From positions 1 to 64,000 of the forward strand of contig CAHJWM010000002.1 of assembly GCA_903642325.1 (NCBI GenBank): a stretch of DNA of 64,000 bases, read 5' to 3'. The notes beneath the pieces are model-generated. The model did no database searches, was not told where the DNA came from, and worked only from the letters and a program-made list of their open reading frames with translations. Made by a program: the position numbers and the translations under genes. This document shows, piece by piece, positions 1 through 8,806 of this stretch (within the stretch, counting starts at the first letter, position 1; each line of letters starts with the position of its first letter). Origin of the DNA: Myxococcales bacterium (lineage in GTDB: Bacteria > Myxococcota_A > Polyangia > Polyangiales > Polyangiaceae).

Positions 1-222
1 CGGTTCGGAATCGACGATCACCGGCCGCATGGTCTGCGGCTTCTTCTCACCCGGTTGCAACTCCACAGTGATCTTGCTGCCCAGCTCCAGTGAGCCGTCC
101 AGGCGCCGCACGAACGGGTTCCACTCCGGGTAGGCGGCGGTGTCACTGAGCACCTCCCACACCCGCTCCGGCCGCGCCTCCGCCCGTGCCTCCACCGCCC
201 ACGCCGCCGGCGCCGCTTGCAC
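1..222 (-). CDS. SRPBCC (polyketide cyclase/dehydrase-like) family protein, partial
   Basis: This is the 5' part of a gene that runs off the left window edge. Translating the minus strand gives a typical SRPBCC/START-fold N-terminus: a VEARAEARPERVWEVLSDT strand-helix opening, followed by AYPEWNPF. Proteins of this superfamily bind small hydrophobic ligands in a helix-grip pocket, but no substrate can be named here. The frame is closed by stops at about 265 and 259, so the start must be one of the GTG/TTG codons at 234-193. GTG at 222 is a guess. The reading frame overlaps the end of the upstream LPMO-like gene (stop at 143) by roughly 50-90 nt in a different frame, so the two are probably translationally coupled. 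Confidence 0.65.
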   Translation of the reverse strand, partial: MQAAPAAWAVEARAEARPERVWEVLSDTAAYPEWNPFVRRLDGSLELGSKITVELQPGEKKPQTMRPVIVDSEP

Positions 223-805
223 CGCCCGCACCAAACGCGGGCAGGCTGGGGTCCGCCGTTATCTTCAAATCCGCGCAATGGTGATAAAAGTACGCGCCCC
301 CCGGATTCGGACCGTGATTGCCCATGAACTCGATCACCTGCAGCGTGCACTTGGCGCACGTTACGTTCGGTAATGTGAGCTCGGTGTGAAGCGGGCCCGG
401 ATCGGTCGTGTGAACCCAGAGGTGGTCGGCCAGAACCGGAAACACCGCAGGGCTCTCGAAGTCCGCGGAGGCGGATGTGCCCGAGGGGCTGCCGGTCGGC
501 GACAGCACTTTCCCCTTCGCGTCCTTCACGACGTTATCGACCGGAAACTCCGAGCGCGCATTGATCGCCAGCGCAATACGATAAAAGCCAGGATGGATGA
601 CAGTCTCATCCACGTCGATCTTCAGGATGTGGCCGCCCATCACCGCCATCGGAGCGCTGGACGGGCCGTCAGGCCCACAGGGCGGCGCCCCTTTGCCGGC
701 CGAGTCTCCGCCCGTAGAAGGCGGATTGACCAGTTTGAAATGGGCATGGGCGTTCGTCGACAATGAGAGCAAAGAGACGCTCACGGCCAAGATCAATGTG
801 CGCAT
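143..805 (-). CDS. Secreted LPMO-like (polysaccharide monooxygenase-like) protein
   Basis: A 220-aa protein with a signal peptide (residues 1-21, ending NAHA) whose predicted cleavage leaves His22 as the new N-terminus (HFKLVNPP). An N-terminal His after signal cleavage is the hallmark of the copper histidine brace of lytic polysaccharide monooxygenases. Further His residues lie in the middle (DHLWVHTTDPGPLHTEL) and near the end (YFYHHC), with Cys pairs. It resembles the family named after Sorangium SCE4755, described as polysaccharide monooxygenase-like. The C-terminal 30 residues are a Gly/Ala-rich tail that overlaps the next gene. An upstream in-frame start at 925 exists, but ATG 805 directly precedes the signal peptide. 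Catalytic activity is inferred, not shown. Confidence 0.72.
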   Translation of the reverse strand: MRTLILAVSVSLLSLSTNAHAHFKLVNPPSTGGDSAGKGAPPCGPDGPSSAPMAVMGGHILKIDVDETVIHPGFYRIALAINARSEFPVDNVVKDAKGKVLSPTGSPSGTSASADFESPAVFPVLADHLWVHTTDPGPLHTELTLPNVTCAKCTLQVIEFMGNHGPNPGGAYFYHHCADLKITADPSLPAFGAGGASGAGGVGGGGTGGGAAGAGVGGAQ

Positions 806-878
806 CGAAACCTCCGATAAAACAAACTCAGCTGGCTCTTGCGAAAGATAGCGAGTTTTTCGCCATTTCCAACGAGTG

Positions 879-2558
879 TCAGCCCCCCGTCGGCGATTCT
901 TGGCGAATGGTGGCAGCAGCAGCATCTTTTTTCGCTGGGCCTAGCCCAACTTCGCGCAGGGCGAGCAAGTATTCGCCCAACATGCGCCCTTGGGCAGCCA
1001 ACGCGGAGGGCGTGGAAATGGAAGCCAAGACGGCTTCAGCCCGCGAACGCTGGCCGATATTGCCCGTGGCGTCGGCGAGCGCATGGAGAAAGCGGACCGT
1101 GGTTACGTTGCCATCGAACGGATGACCGCGCACGGCGAAGACGCCGGCCGCATCCGGATCAGCGTCGTGGGCAAAGTACGCGTTGACCCGCGCGTCGAAC
1201 AGAGAGTCGAGCCCGTTCGCGATCCCTTGCGCGGCGGCGAGGTACCGGGCGTCCCGAGTGACTTCGAACAGGGTCACGAGCGAACGGCCAAGAGCGGCGC
1301 CGTCCGCCAAGAAGTGCACGTTGTCGGAGGCCTTCGCATCATGCCGCACGCGCCCATCTGCCTCGACGTGTGAGAGCAAGATGGCGTTGGCCGCGCGGCG
1401 CGCAGACGCGACCGTGGTGTCCTCGCCCGTCGCTTCGAACAAACGGCACAGGGCGGTGATCATCAGGCCGTTCTCCGCCGCGTACACGTGACGGTCCACG
1501 TCGGGCACGCCGCGCGCAAGGCGTTCACTCTCGGTGCTCGAGTAGTAGCGTTGACCGTCGACGAAAGCCGCGTGCTCGTCGTGGGCGCCCACATCCGCGT
1601 CTTGGCTCACGTAAAAAGTGCCGTTCGGCGCGGTCAGGAAACGAGCCACGTAGCTCGCAATGGACTCTGCATCGGAGCGGAGGGCGATGTCTTTCGAAAG
1701 GCGAAAGGCCTGGGCATACGCCGCCAAGTTCGCGGCCTGGAAAGGCATCAGCTTTTCGAAATGCGGCGAGCGCCAGTCACCGTCCGCCGAATATTGATAA
1801 ACGCCCCCCCAAACCGGGTCGATTAATTGTGCTTGTTGCCGCAAAGTAAACAAAGCCCGCGTCCAGGCCTCGCGATCGCCCGCCGCGCCACGCAATAGCT
1901 CGAATTCTGCCTCGGCGCCCAGCGGCGCCTTCTGACGCATCCCCCAACTGCCGTTCTGCTCATCGTAATAGCCATCGAGCTGGAACGTGGCGAGGCGCGA
2001 TAGCCAAGGCAGCGCAGCGACCGGCGCAGACTCCGCGCCAGGCTCGGCGGTGAGCAGCGAGCTGGGGGCGAGGTGCAATGTGCTCACGTGTTCCAGCGCC
2101 GGCAACAGTTCGTCGGGCGGCAAGTAACCGCGGAACTTACCGAGCTCCTCGGCCTCGGGGGAGAACAGAATAGTGGCCGGCCAACCCCACTCTCCATAGC
2201 GTTCGGCCACATCGGGACGCGCATCGATGTCGACGCGGATGGCGATGAAGCGGTCGCGCAGTAGGCGACCCACCGCCGGGTCTCGGTAAGTGATGGCCTC
2301 CATGACGTGGCACCAATGGCACCAGACCGCAGCTCCATGCAGCAGGATGAAGCGATGCTCGGCGCGAGCGCGCGCGAACGTCTCCTTGGACCACGGCGCC
2401 CAGGCGAACAGCTGCGGCTCCCCCGACGCGCGCGCCTTGGCAATATCAACCGCCGCTGGCATCACCGGCGCCGTAGCCCGCGGCGCCGGGGCCGGCGGTG
2501 GGCGTGGGACCGACGCGCATGCCACCGCGCTCAGCAACACCGAAATCGGACCCTGCAT
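879..2558 (-). CDS. Thioredoxin-fold DUF255 (YyaL/SPATA20-like) protein, probable lipoprotein
   Basis: A 559-aa protein from ATG 2558. It begins with a short hydrophobic signal ending in a lipoprotein-like AVAC and a Pro/Ala-rich linker. A thioredoxin-like domain follows with the redox motif CHWCHVME and the cis-Pro region GWPATILFSPEAEE. The second half carries an alpha/alpha-toroid of the kind found C-terminally in the YyaL/SPATA20 family (QDADVGAHDEHAAFVDGQ region). The family is widespread and its exact reaction is unknown; the CxxC motif suggests redox or cofactor chemistry, here on the exported side of the membrane. In-frame starts further upstream (2672) would fall inside an inverted repeat and would hide the signal peptide. 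Confidence 0.8.
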   Translation of the reverse strand: MQGPISVLLSAVACASVPRPPPAPAPRATAPVMPAAVDIAKARASGEPQLFAWAPWSKETFARARAEHRFILLHGAAVWCHWCHVMEAITYRDPAVGRLLRDRFIAIRVDIDARPDVAERYGEWGWPATILFSPEAEELGKFRGYLPPDELLPALEHVSTLHLAPSSLLTAEPGAESAPVAALPWLSRLATFQLDGYYDEQNGSWGMRQKAPLGAEAEFELLRGAAGDREAWTRALFTLRQQAQLIDPVWGGVYQYSADGDWRSPHFEKLMPFQAANLAAYAQAFRLSKDIALRSDAESIASYVARFLTAPNGTFYVSQDADVGAHDEHAAFVDGQRYYSSTESERLARGVPDVDRHVYAAENGLMITALCRLFEATGEDTTVASARRAANAILLSHVEADGRVRHDAKASDNVHFLADGAALGRSLVTLFEVTRDARYLAAAQGIANGLDSLFDARVNAYFAHDADPDAAGVFAVRGHPFDGNVTTVRFLHALADATGNIGQRSRAEAVLASISTPSALAAQGRMLGEYLLALREVGLGPAKKDAAAATIRQESPTGG

Positions 2559-2658
2559 GCGCACGATAGTCGTACGAGCCAAGTTCGGCTTCGGATCGAG
2601 CACGACCCGGGCGGGCTCCGTCCGCGCCGCCGGAGGCTTCGACGAGCCACGAACGCGG

Positions 2659-2712
2659 CGCGTGACCATCAACAGAAGCTAAAAATAGCTGGAATTTAGT
2701 GATGGTCACGCG
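2659..2712. repeat. Perfect 13-bp inverted repeat with nested stem-loop
   Basis: CGCGTGACCATCA (2659-2671) is exactly complementary to TGATGGTCACGCG (2700-2712), with a 28-nt loop. Inside the loop, AGCTA-AAAA-TAGCT (2677-2690) forms a second hairpin. It sits between the end of pgm and the start of the DUF255 gene, both on the minus strand. It could be a factor-independent or attenuating terminator, or a dimeric operator. There is no strong U tract on the outer stem. Confidence 0.7.
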
Positions 2713-2757
2713 AGCGGCTGAGAGCACCGAGCCTTCGGCGGCGCGAACGTTCCGATG

Positions 2758-4401
2758 TCAGCCGCCCAGCGCTGCGCCGACGATGCTCCGCGCTTCGTCC
2801 AAGATGAGCGCTAGGTGCTGGCTGCTTTTGAAGCTCTCCGCGTAAATCTTGTACACGTTCTCCGTACCGGACGGGCGCGCGGCAAACCAACCATTTTCGG
2901 CCACGACTTTCAGTCCGCCAATGGCAGCGTCGTTTGCCGGGGCCCGCGTCAGCTTTTGCGAGATGGGCTCGCCCCCGAGCTCGGTAGCCCTGACCGATTC
3001 GGGCGACAGTTTTTTCAGTAACGCCTTTTGCGCGGGCGTCGCGGGTTGGTCGACGCGTGTGTAGTAGGGCGTACCGAACTGAGCCCGTAGCTCCTCGTAG
3101 TGCTGCCCGGGATCCTTGCCGGTCACCGCGGTGATTTCGGCGGCCAGTAAATTGAGGATGATGCCGTCCTTGTCGGTGGTCCACGCACGGCCATCCTTGC
3201 GCAAGAAGCTGGCGCCCGCGCTCTCTTCTCCGCCGAAGCCAAAGGAGCCATTCACTAGGCCATCGACGAACCATTTGAAACCCACCGGAACTTCCTTTAG
3301 CGGGCGATTGATCGACTTGACGACGCGGTCAATCAACGAGCTGCTCACCAAGGTTTTTCCGACCGCGGCCGAAGCCGGCCAACTCGGTCGATGCGTGAAC
3401 AAGTAGCGGATGGCCACCGCCAAGTAGTGATTCGGATTCAGTAGCCCCGCCGAGGGCGTCACGATCCCGTGTCGATCGGAATCTGGATCGTTACCAAAGG
3501 CGATATCATAATCGTCTTTCAAGCCCACGAGCTTGGCCATCGCGTACGGGCTCGAGCAGTCCATCCGGATTTTCCCGTCATGATCGACGGTCATGAACGA
3601 GAAGCGCGGATCGACGGCGGGATTGACGACGTTGATGTCGAGCCCGTAGTGCTCGGCAATGCGCGACCAGTACGCGATGCTTGCCCCGCCCAGCGGATCG
3701 GCGCCCAAGTGCAGCTTCGCGTTGCGAATTGCACTGATGTCGATCACGTTCTCGAGGTCCGCGATGTAGGCGGCCGTGAAATCGAGCTCGTGTGTGGTAG
3801 AAGCCCGCTTGCTAGCTTCGTAGGTGACCCGCTTGACAGACGAGTTGTGCTCGCGAAGCAGCGCGTTCGCCCGGTCCTGAATCCAACCCGTAGCGTCCGT
3901 ATCGGCGGGCCCGCCGTGCGGTGGGTTGTATTTGAAACCGCCGTCTCTCGGCGGATTGTGCGAAGGCGTAACCACGATACCATCCGCCAAACCCGAAGAG
4001 CGGCCGCGGTTGTGCACGATGATGGCGTGAGAAATACCGGGCGTCGCAGTATAGGCTCCGTGCGCCTGGATGATGGTCTCTACGCCATTGGCCGCCAGCA
4101 CCTCTAGCGCGCTGCGCTCTGCCGGCTCGGACGCACAATGGGTGTCGCGGCCTAAATACAGCGCGCCCGTGATGCCCTGCGTCGCTCGGTATTCGCAGAT
4201 GGCCTGCGTGGTGGCCAGGATATGAGCCTCGTTGAAGCTGCCGTCTTCCGGCGAGCCGCGGTGCCCACTCGTGCCGAAGCTGACTTGCTGCTCGGGATTC
4301 GAGACGTCGGGCGTTACGTCGTAGTAGGCGGCACGGAGCTTTTCGGGATCGATTAAAATCTCTACTGGCGCGAGTTTACCAGCCAAAGGTGAGAGGGACA
4401 T
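2758..4401 (-). CDS. pgm: Phosphoglucomutase (alpha-D-glucose phosphate-specific)
   Basis: A 547-aa cytoplasmic enzyme interconverting glucose-1-phosphate and glucose-6-phosphate, linking glycogen and trehalose metabolism with glycolysis. All family signatures are present: the N-terminal FGTSGHRG, the phosphoserine loop TPSHNPP, the Mg2+ loop [10 protein letters not shown], the sugar-specificity loop GGEESAG, and the phosphate-binding [12 protein letters not shown] near the C-terminus. Length matches bacterial Pgm of the E. coli type. The start is the ATG at 4401, immediately preceded by an in-frame GTG at 4404. It is the nearest metabolic partner in this window for the glgX-treZ-treY operon. 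Confidence 0.95.
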   Translation of the reverse strand: MSLSPLAGKLAPVEILIDPEKLRAAYYDVTPDVSNPEQQVSFGTSGHRGSPEDGSFNEAHILATTQAICEYRATQGITGALYLGRDTHCASEPAERSALEVLAANGVETIIQAHGAYTATPGISHAIIVHNRGRSSGLADGIVVTPSHNPPRDGGFKYNPPHGGPADTDATGWIQDRANALLREHNSSVKRVTYEASKRASTTHELDFTAAYIADLENVIDISAIRNAKLHLGADPLGGASIAYWSRIAEHYGLDINVVNPAVDPRFSFMTVDHDGKIRMDCSSPYAMAKLVGLKDDYDIAFGNDPDSDRHGIVTPSAGLLNPNHYLAVAIRYLFTHRPSWPASAAVGKTLVSSSLIDRVVKSINRPLKEVPVGFKWFVDGLVNGSFGFGGEESAGASFLRKDGRAWTTDKDGIILNLLAAEITAVTGKDPGQHYEELRAQFGTPYYTRVDQPATPAQKALLKKLSPESVRATELGGEPISQKLTRAPANDAAIGGLKVVAENGWFAARPSGTENVYKIYAESFKSSQHLALILDEARSIVGAALGG

Positions 4402-4500
4402 CACCCAGTAGAATGCCCTTACTAGCGAGCGTTTGGAAGCGCGCCCGCGCTTCGGCCGCTGAAAACGACCGCAAGCGCGAGCGGCGAGACGCGGCCAAGC

Positions 4501-4836
4501 TCAGGATGCCTGCACCGCGACGCGACGCGGTCGGAACGCGGCACTCTTCGTCAAGTGCACACGCAGCACGCCGTCCTTGTAGTCAGCCTGCACCCGCTCG
4601 GCGTCGATCCGCTCGTCGAGGCGAAAAGTGCGCACGTAGCTGACCGGCGTGTCCGGCGAGCCCTGCACTTTCGCCTCGATGCGAAGCTCCGGCAGCTCGA
4701 CATGCACGCCGATCTCGTTGGGATCGAGGCCGGGCACATCGGCCACGACGAGCAACTCGTGCTCATTTTCGAAAACGTCGACGTTCGGCGAAAGCTTCCG
4801 TAGGGGGCGGTTTTTCTCTTGGGTTTGCTGATCCAT
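4501..4836 (-). CDS. Hsp20/alpha-crystallin small heat shock protein
   Basis: A 111-aa small heat shock protein, an ATP-independent holdase. The alpha-crystallin domain covers most of the chain: ELLVVADVPGLDPNEIGV, the ELRIEA strand, then the FRLDERIDAERVQADYKDGVLRVHL segment that closes the fold. The N-terminal arm is short (about 25 residues). AAGGAAG lies about 7 nt before the ATG. It lies 43 nt downstream of a second Hsp20 gene on the same strand, so the two are probably co-transcribed and may form mixed oligomers. Confidence 0.93.
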   Translation of the reverse strand: MDQQTQEKNRPLRKLSPNVDVFENEHELLVVADVPGLDPNEIGVHVELPELRIEAKVQGSPDTPVSYVRTFRLDERIDAERVQADYKDGVLRVHLTKSAAFRPRRVAVQAS

Positions 4837-4879
4837 GATCTTCCTTCGACTCCTTGAAATGTGGGCGGCGACGACCGGT

Positions 4880-5338
4880 TCAGGCCGCTGCCGTGACCGT
4901 CACCTTCTTCGGCTGAGCCTCCGCAACTTTCGGCAACGTGAGCGTCAGCACTCCCTGCTTCAGAGAAGCCTGCACCCGCTCCGGGTCCACGCGCGCGCCA
5001 AGCTCGTAACTCTGAGCAAAGGTGAAGCTTTGCCGTTCGCGGCGCTGCGCCGTGTATCCTTCGAGCGTCTCCAGCTTTCGCGAAGCTTTGATGGTCACCG
5101 CGTTGGCGGTCACATCGATGTCGATGTCTTTCTCTGCGACACCGGGCAGCTCAGCCCGCAAAACCAACGCCTCAGCCGTATCGACGAAGCTGACCGTGGG
5201 CGCGAAGCTATCCGCGAACGAAGGAGCGCGCTCGAGATCGCCGAATAAACGGTCGAGCTCACGCCGCAAACTCTGGGCGGGGAAAGCGCGTGCGGCGCTG
5301 AACACTGGAAAACTCCTATCATTGAAGCGTACGAGCAT
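4880..5338 (-). CDS. Hsp20/alpha-crystallin small heat shock protein
   Basis: A 152-aa small heat shock protein and the upstream member of the Hsp20 pair. The N-terminal arm (VRFNDRSFPVFSAARAF) is followed by the crystallin domain with AEALVLRAELPGVAEKDIDI and the conserved LKQGVLTLTLPK box (family consensus x-x-GVLxxxxPK). The C-terminal tail is Ala/Thr-rich. A strong ribosome-binding site, GGAGG, lies a few nt before the ATG. It is transcribed divergently from the peroxiredoxin gene, which starts at 5558, so the 219-nt gap should hold both promoters; no CIRCE element or sigma-54 site was seen there. Confidence 0.93.
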   Translation of the reverse strand: MLVRFNDRSFPVFSAARAFPAQSLRRELDRLFGDLERAPSFADSFAPTVSFVDTAEALVLRAELPGVAEKDIDIDVTANAVTIKASRKLETLEGYTAQRRERQSFTFAQSYELGARVDPERVQASLKQGVLTLTLPKVAEAQPKKVTVTAAA

Positions 5339-5557
5339 GGCGAAATCCTCCTAAATTGGAAATTCGTGATCCGCCTTAGAACTGTCACGGCCGCGCCTAC
5401 CTGGCGGAGCAAACCTGCCATCCGCGGTGACCGTGCTCAGCTGGCGACTCAAAGAAGCTGTCCATCTCGCTTCGCGCTGACAAGACCCCTCGGGAAAAAT
5501 CCGAGCCGGTGCAGCGAGGGTTTTGGTCGCCGGCCGTGGCCCGAGTATAACGCCAGC

Positions 5558-6001
5558 ATGCCGATTCTGAGAGAAGGCGACGCCGCCCCGAGTTTCACTT
5601 TGAAAACCGATAGCGGTTCCGATGTCGAGCTGTCGGCGTTGCCAGACAAGCCGGTGGTTCTGTTCTTTTACCCGAAGGACGACACACCCGGCTGCACCGT
5701 CGAGTGCAAAGAATTTCGAGACGCGCGGCAAGCGTTCGAGTCGCGCGCACATGTGTTCGGGGTCAGTCCCGACGACATGCAGAGCCACCAAGCATTCGTG
5801 GCGAAGTACGCGCTCAATTTTCCGCTACTCTCGGACCCCGGTCACTTGGTGGCCGAGCAATTCGGCGTTTGGGGGCCCAAGAAGCAGGGCGGCGAGGGCA
5901 TTCAACGCACCACATTCGTGATTCGAGACGGCAAAATTGTCCGCGTGTTCGAGAACGTGAGGCCCGAAGGGCACGCCGCTGAAGTGCTCTCCGCGCTCTA
6001 G
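5558..6001 (+). CDS. bcp: Peroxiredoxin, Bcp/PrxQ type
   Basis: A 147-aa thiol peroxidase. The start is the ATG at 5558, which opens the canonical MPILREGDAAPSF N-terminus; the open frame upstream has no family similarity. The FFYPKDDTPGCTVECKEF segment carries the peroxidatic Cys (TPGCT) and, five residues later, the resolving Cys of the PrxQ/Bcp type. The enzyme reduces hydrogen peroxide and organic hydroperoxides, with thioredoxin as usual reductant. Its stop codon abuts the TTG start of trmO, so the two are one transcription unit. Confidence 0.93.
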   Translation: MPILREGDAAPSFTLKTDSGSDVELSALPDKPVVLFFYPKDDTPGCTVECKEFRDARQAFESRAHVFGVSPDDMQSHQAFVAKYALNFPLLSDPGHLVAEQFGVWGPKKQGGEGIQRTTFVIRDGKIVRVFENVRPEGHAAEVLSAL

Positions 6002-6793
6002 TTGCCCGTGACGAGCCCAGGCCAGTTGACGCTACAACCCATCGGGGTCGTGCGTTCCCCATTCAAAGAGCGCGTGGACGCGCCGCGGCAGCCGAGCGCC
6101 GCGCGCGGGGTGGAAGGCTCGATCGAGCTCTACTCGGGCCGCAACTTCGAACAAGCGCTGGAGGACATCGCGAGCTTCAACTTCATTTGGGTCGTGTTTT
6201 GGTTTCACCTCAACACGAGTTGGAAGCCAAAGGTGTCGCCCCCGCGCAGTGGTCTCCGGCGCGGCGTCTTTGCGACGCGTTCACCGTATCGACCGAATCC
6301 GATTGGGTTGAGCGTGGTCGAGCTGCTCAAGGTGGACGGCCTCACGCTCTCACTGCGAAGCTTGGACATCTTGGACGGGACACCGGTCCTCGACCTAAAG
6401 CCATATGTTCCCTACGTAGACAGCCTGCCGAACGCGAGCAGCGGTTGGCTCGAGGCGCCGAGCGACCCGCAGCCCGAATTCGCGGTTGAATTTGCTCCTC
6501 TCGCGGTCGAGCAGCTTGCGTTTCTGCGCTCGCGCTTCGATTTGGAGATCGGCCAGAGATTCGTCGCCGCGCTCAAGTTAGGTCCCGAGCCGCAAGCATT
6601 TAGACGCATCCGTCGCGACGGCGCCGGCTATCTCATCGCCGTAAAAGATTGGAAGGCGCGCTTCGTCGCCTTCCAGCGAACGATCACCGTTCTCGATTTC
6701 CAATCCGGGCATCGCGCGCGGGTCTTGGCCACGGGCGAGGACGCTGCGCTCGACGCTCACCGCGCCTTCGTGGCGCAATTTGGGCGAGCGTGA
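6002..6793 (+). CDS. trmO: tRNA (N6-threonylcarbamoyladenosine(37)-N6)-methyltransferase TrmO-like
   Basis: A 263-aa YaeB/VirR-family protein. TrmO uses S-adenosylmethionine to methylate t6A37 in tRNAs. The N-terminal beta-barrel domain is clear: QPIGVVRSPFKERVDAPRQP, FNFIWVVFWFHLN, and the signature RSPYRPNPIGLSVVELL followed by LDILDGTPVLDLKPYVPYVD. The C-terminal 100 residues are less conserved, as is usual. The start is TTG at 6002, directly after the peroxiredoxin stop; GTG at 6008 is an alternative. The stop overlaps the next gene's GTG start by four bases. Confidence 0.88.
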   Translation: MPVTSPGQLTLQPIGVVRSPFKERVDAPRQPSAARGVEGSIELYSGRNFEQALEDIASFNFIWVVFWFHLNTSWKPKVSPPRSGLRRGVFATRSPYRPNPIGLSVVELLKVDGLTLSLRSLDILDGTPVLDLKPYVPYVDSLPNASSGWLEAPSDPQPEFAVEFAPLAVEQLAFLRSRFDLEIGQRFVAALKLGPEPQAFRRIRRDGAGYLIAVKDWKARFVAFQRTITVLDFQSGHRARVLATGEDAALDAHRAFVAQFGRA

Positions 6794-8799
6794 GCCGGGC
6801 GCGCTTTTTCGTGAACCTCGGTGGCGGACGAGCGCCGGAAGGGCCATTCGAGGAGCAACACATCGTGCAGCTGATCGGCGCCGGCAAGATCAGCGGAGGG
6901 CACGTGTGCGCGGAGGGTGGGCCGCGCTTCGTGCCACTTTCGAGTCACCTACCCTTCGCTCGCGCCTTGGCGGCCAAGCGCGCTGGGGCGCCGCCGGGCG
7001 CAGGCGCTGCCCTCGTGTCTACCCGTCGGGGCACGGCGCCCGCCGCGGACAACGGCCGTCGGCTGCTGTTTGCTGGCGTGTTCGCCTTTTTGGCGTTGGC
7101 GCTCGCCGCGATCGGCATAGGCACGCACGTGATGTTCGAGACCAGCGGCACGCCGGCGCACGCAGCGGTGCCCAGCGATACCGAGCTGCTGCTCGAAATC
7201 CCGAGCTTGCACCGTGCGCTGGCACGGCTCGGATCGCTCCATGATTCCGAGGCAAAGCCACCGGAGGGCCGGCTGATCGATGACGTCACGAGCGTGCTCA
7301 GCACGAGCTTCGGAATTGCGCGGCCACGCGCGACGGCGCTCGTGCTGTCCGCGAGCTCCCTGGGCATAGCCGCGCGAAAATTGGCGACTCGGCCCGAAGG
7401 CGGTCTGCTACTCACCTTCGATGCGGCAGCGCCCGTCAATTCTCTACTGACTTCTCGGCGTTTTCGATATGCCGGGCTCGTCGCGCGCAATGGTCGCGTC
7501 TATCGGCTGGCGAAAGCTTCCGATGTCGGCGGCGCACTCGGCGCTCGGCGGTTGCTTTCTAATTTGACGCTGAGTCCTGACCGCGCCGACCTCGTTTGGT
7601 TCGAAACGTCTCGCGTGCTCTTCATCGGCTCTGCGAGCTATGCCGTGGGTCTCGCCCGTTCGCTGGCGTTGGATGCGCCTTCACTTGCGCAAAATCCAGG
7701 CTTTCAACGTGCCGAGCGCGTCTCTCTAGCGACCAAGGACGCCTTCGCTTACCTCGACCTAGCTCGCTTCAACCCCCATGCCGATGCCGGCGTCGCGCGC
7801 CTGATCGGTGACTCGTTCGCAAAGGCGGAGCCCGTGATCGAAAGCTTGGAGCTCGTGCCATACGGCGTGCGTGCCCACGCGGTGGTGCGGGTCGGGGCCG
7901 GCGGAGCGCGAGTTGTCGGGACTCCAGTTGTGCCTACGAGCCCTTTGCCGCTGACGGTGATGGATCGGCTGCCCACTGAAACGTTCGCGTACGTAGCGGG
8001 CGTGTCGAACGATGCTGTCTCGCCAGCGAACCTCCTGCAATTGCTGGAGCAAGCAAGCGCGAGCGCGGATCGCGGTTCCGAGCTCCAGGTACAGGCAAGC
8101 CTCGGGCAAGCCGAGGAGCAGCTACACTTGGCGCTCGCGGACGTCCTCGGCGCCTTCGGTGACCAAGCCGCGCTCGCAGTTCTGAGTGCCGGGGCCTTAC
8201 CGCTCGAGCGCGACGCTCCCGGGCCGCTGTCGAGCAAGTTTGCCGTCGTTTACCTGCAGTCGGTCAGCGACGAAGCGAGCGCGCGAGCCTTGGTGGCGCG
8301 GCTTGCAACACGCACCCTGCCGCGGCTCGACCGGGCGCAGGTACGAGCAGATGCCGAGGGATTGGCCGTGTTTCCTGACGGCAACGCGCTCGGCCTGAGC
8401 GCGCAGCTACGTCTGGCGGGAGGCAACCTTTGCTTCGCCATAGGCCGCGTTGCGCTCGTGCAACGCAGCCTTCAGGCGTTCATTACCGGCGAGGGCACGC
8501 TTGCCGCCTCGCCCGCGCACAAAGCCGTGCGGGCTCTGCTACCGGGCTCAGCGCAGCTGTTCGCTTGGGTCGACGCAGGCCGCATGGCGAGCCGTCTTCT
8601 TCGGAGCCCGTCCGTCGCGGAGCGCGCGGGCGAGCTGGGTCTCGGCAACGTGGAAAGCGCGTGGGCCGTCCCCGAGCGCGTCGACGCCGCCTTGACGGTC
8701 AGCAAACAGCGCCGCGGCGACGCAGACGAGTACGCGATAGACACCTTGAATATGCCGCTCTTCGCCGGTTTCCTTTGGGCGTCCTCGTCGCTGCGGTGA
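6790..8799 (+). CDS. GYF_2-like domain membrane protein with large extracytoplasmic region
   Basis: A 669-aa protein of unknown function. The start is GTG 6790, overlapping the trmO stop (GTGA). Residues 1-55 resemble a GYF_2/DUF4339 domain (an RFFVNLGG strand, then GPFEEQHIVQLIGAGKISG and a terminal FVPLSSH), known as a peptide-binding or localisation module in bacterial membrane proteins. A Pro/Ala linker and one transmembrane helix (about residues 95-118, LLFAGVFAFLALALAAIGIG) follow, then about 550 residues predicted outside the cytoplasm with no motif I recognise. It may be co-expressed with the peroxiredoxin and trmO, which gives no functional hint. Confidence 0.8.
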   Translation: MSRARFFVNLGGGRAPEGPFEEQHIVQLIGAGKISGGHVCAEGGPRFVPLSSHLPFARALAAKRAGAPPGAGAALVSTRRGTAPAADNGRRLLFAGVFAFLALALAAIGIGTHVMFETSGTPAHAAVPSDTELLLEIPSLHRALARLGSLHDSEAKPPEGRLIDDVTSVLSTSFGIARPRATALVLSASSLGIAARKLATRPEGGLLLTFDAAAPVNSLLTSRRFRYAGLVARNGRVYRLAKASDVGGALGARRLLSNLTLSPDRADLVWFETSRVLFIGSASYAVGLARSLALDAPSLAQNPGFQRAERVSLATKDAFAYLDLARFNPHADAGVARLIGDSFAKAEPVIESLELVPYGVRAHAVVRVGAGGARVVGTPVVPTSPLPLTVMDRLPTETFAYVAGVSNDAVSPANLLQLLEQASASADRGSELQVQASLGQAEEQLHLALADVLGAFGDQAALAVLSAGALPLERDAPGPLSSKFAVVYLQSVSDEASARALVARLATRTLPRLDRAQVRADAEGLAVFPDGNALGLSAQLRLAGGNLCFAIGRVALVQRSLQAFITGEGTLAASPAHKAVRALLPGSAQLFAWVDAGRMASRLLRSPSVAERAGELGLGNVESAWAVPERVDAALTVSKQRRGDADEYAIDTLNMPLFAGFLWASSSLR

Positions 8800-8806
8800 A
8801 GCCCGC

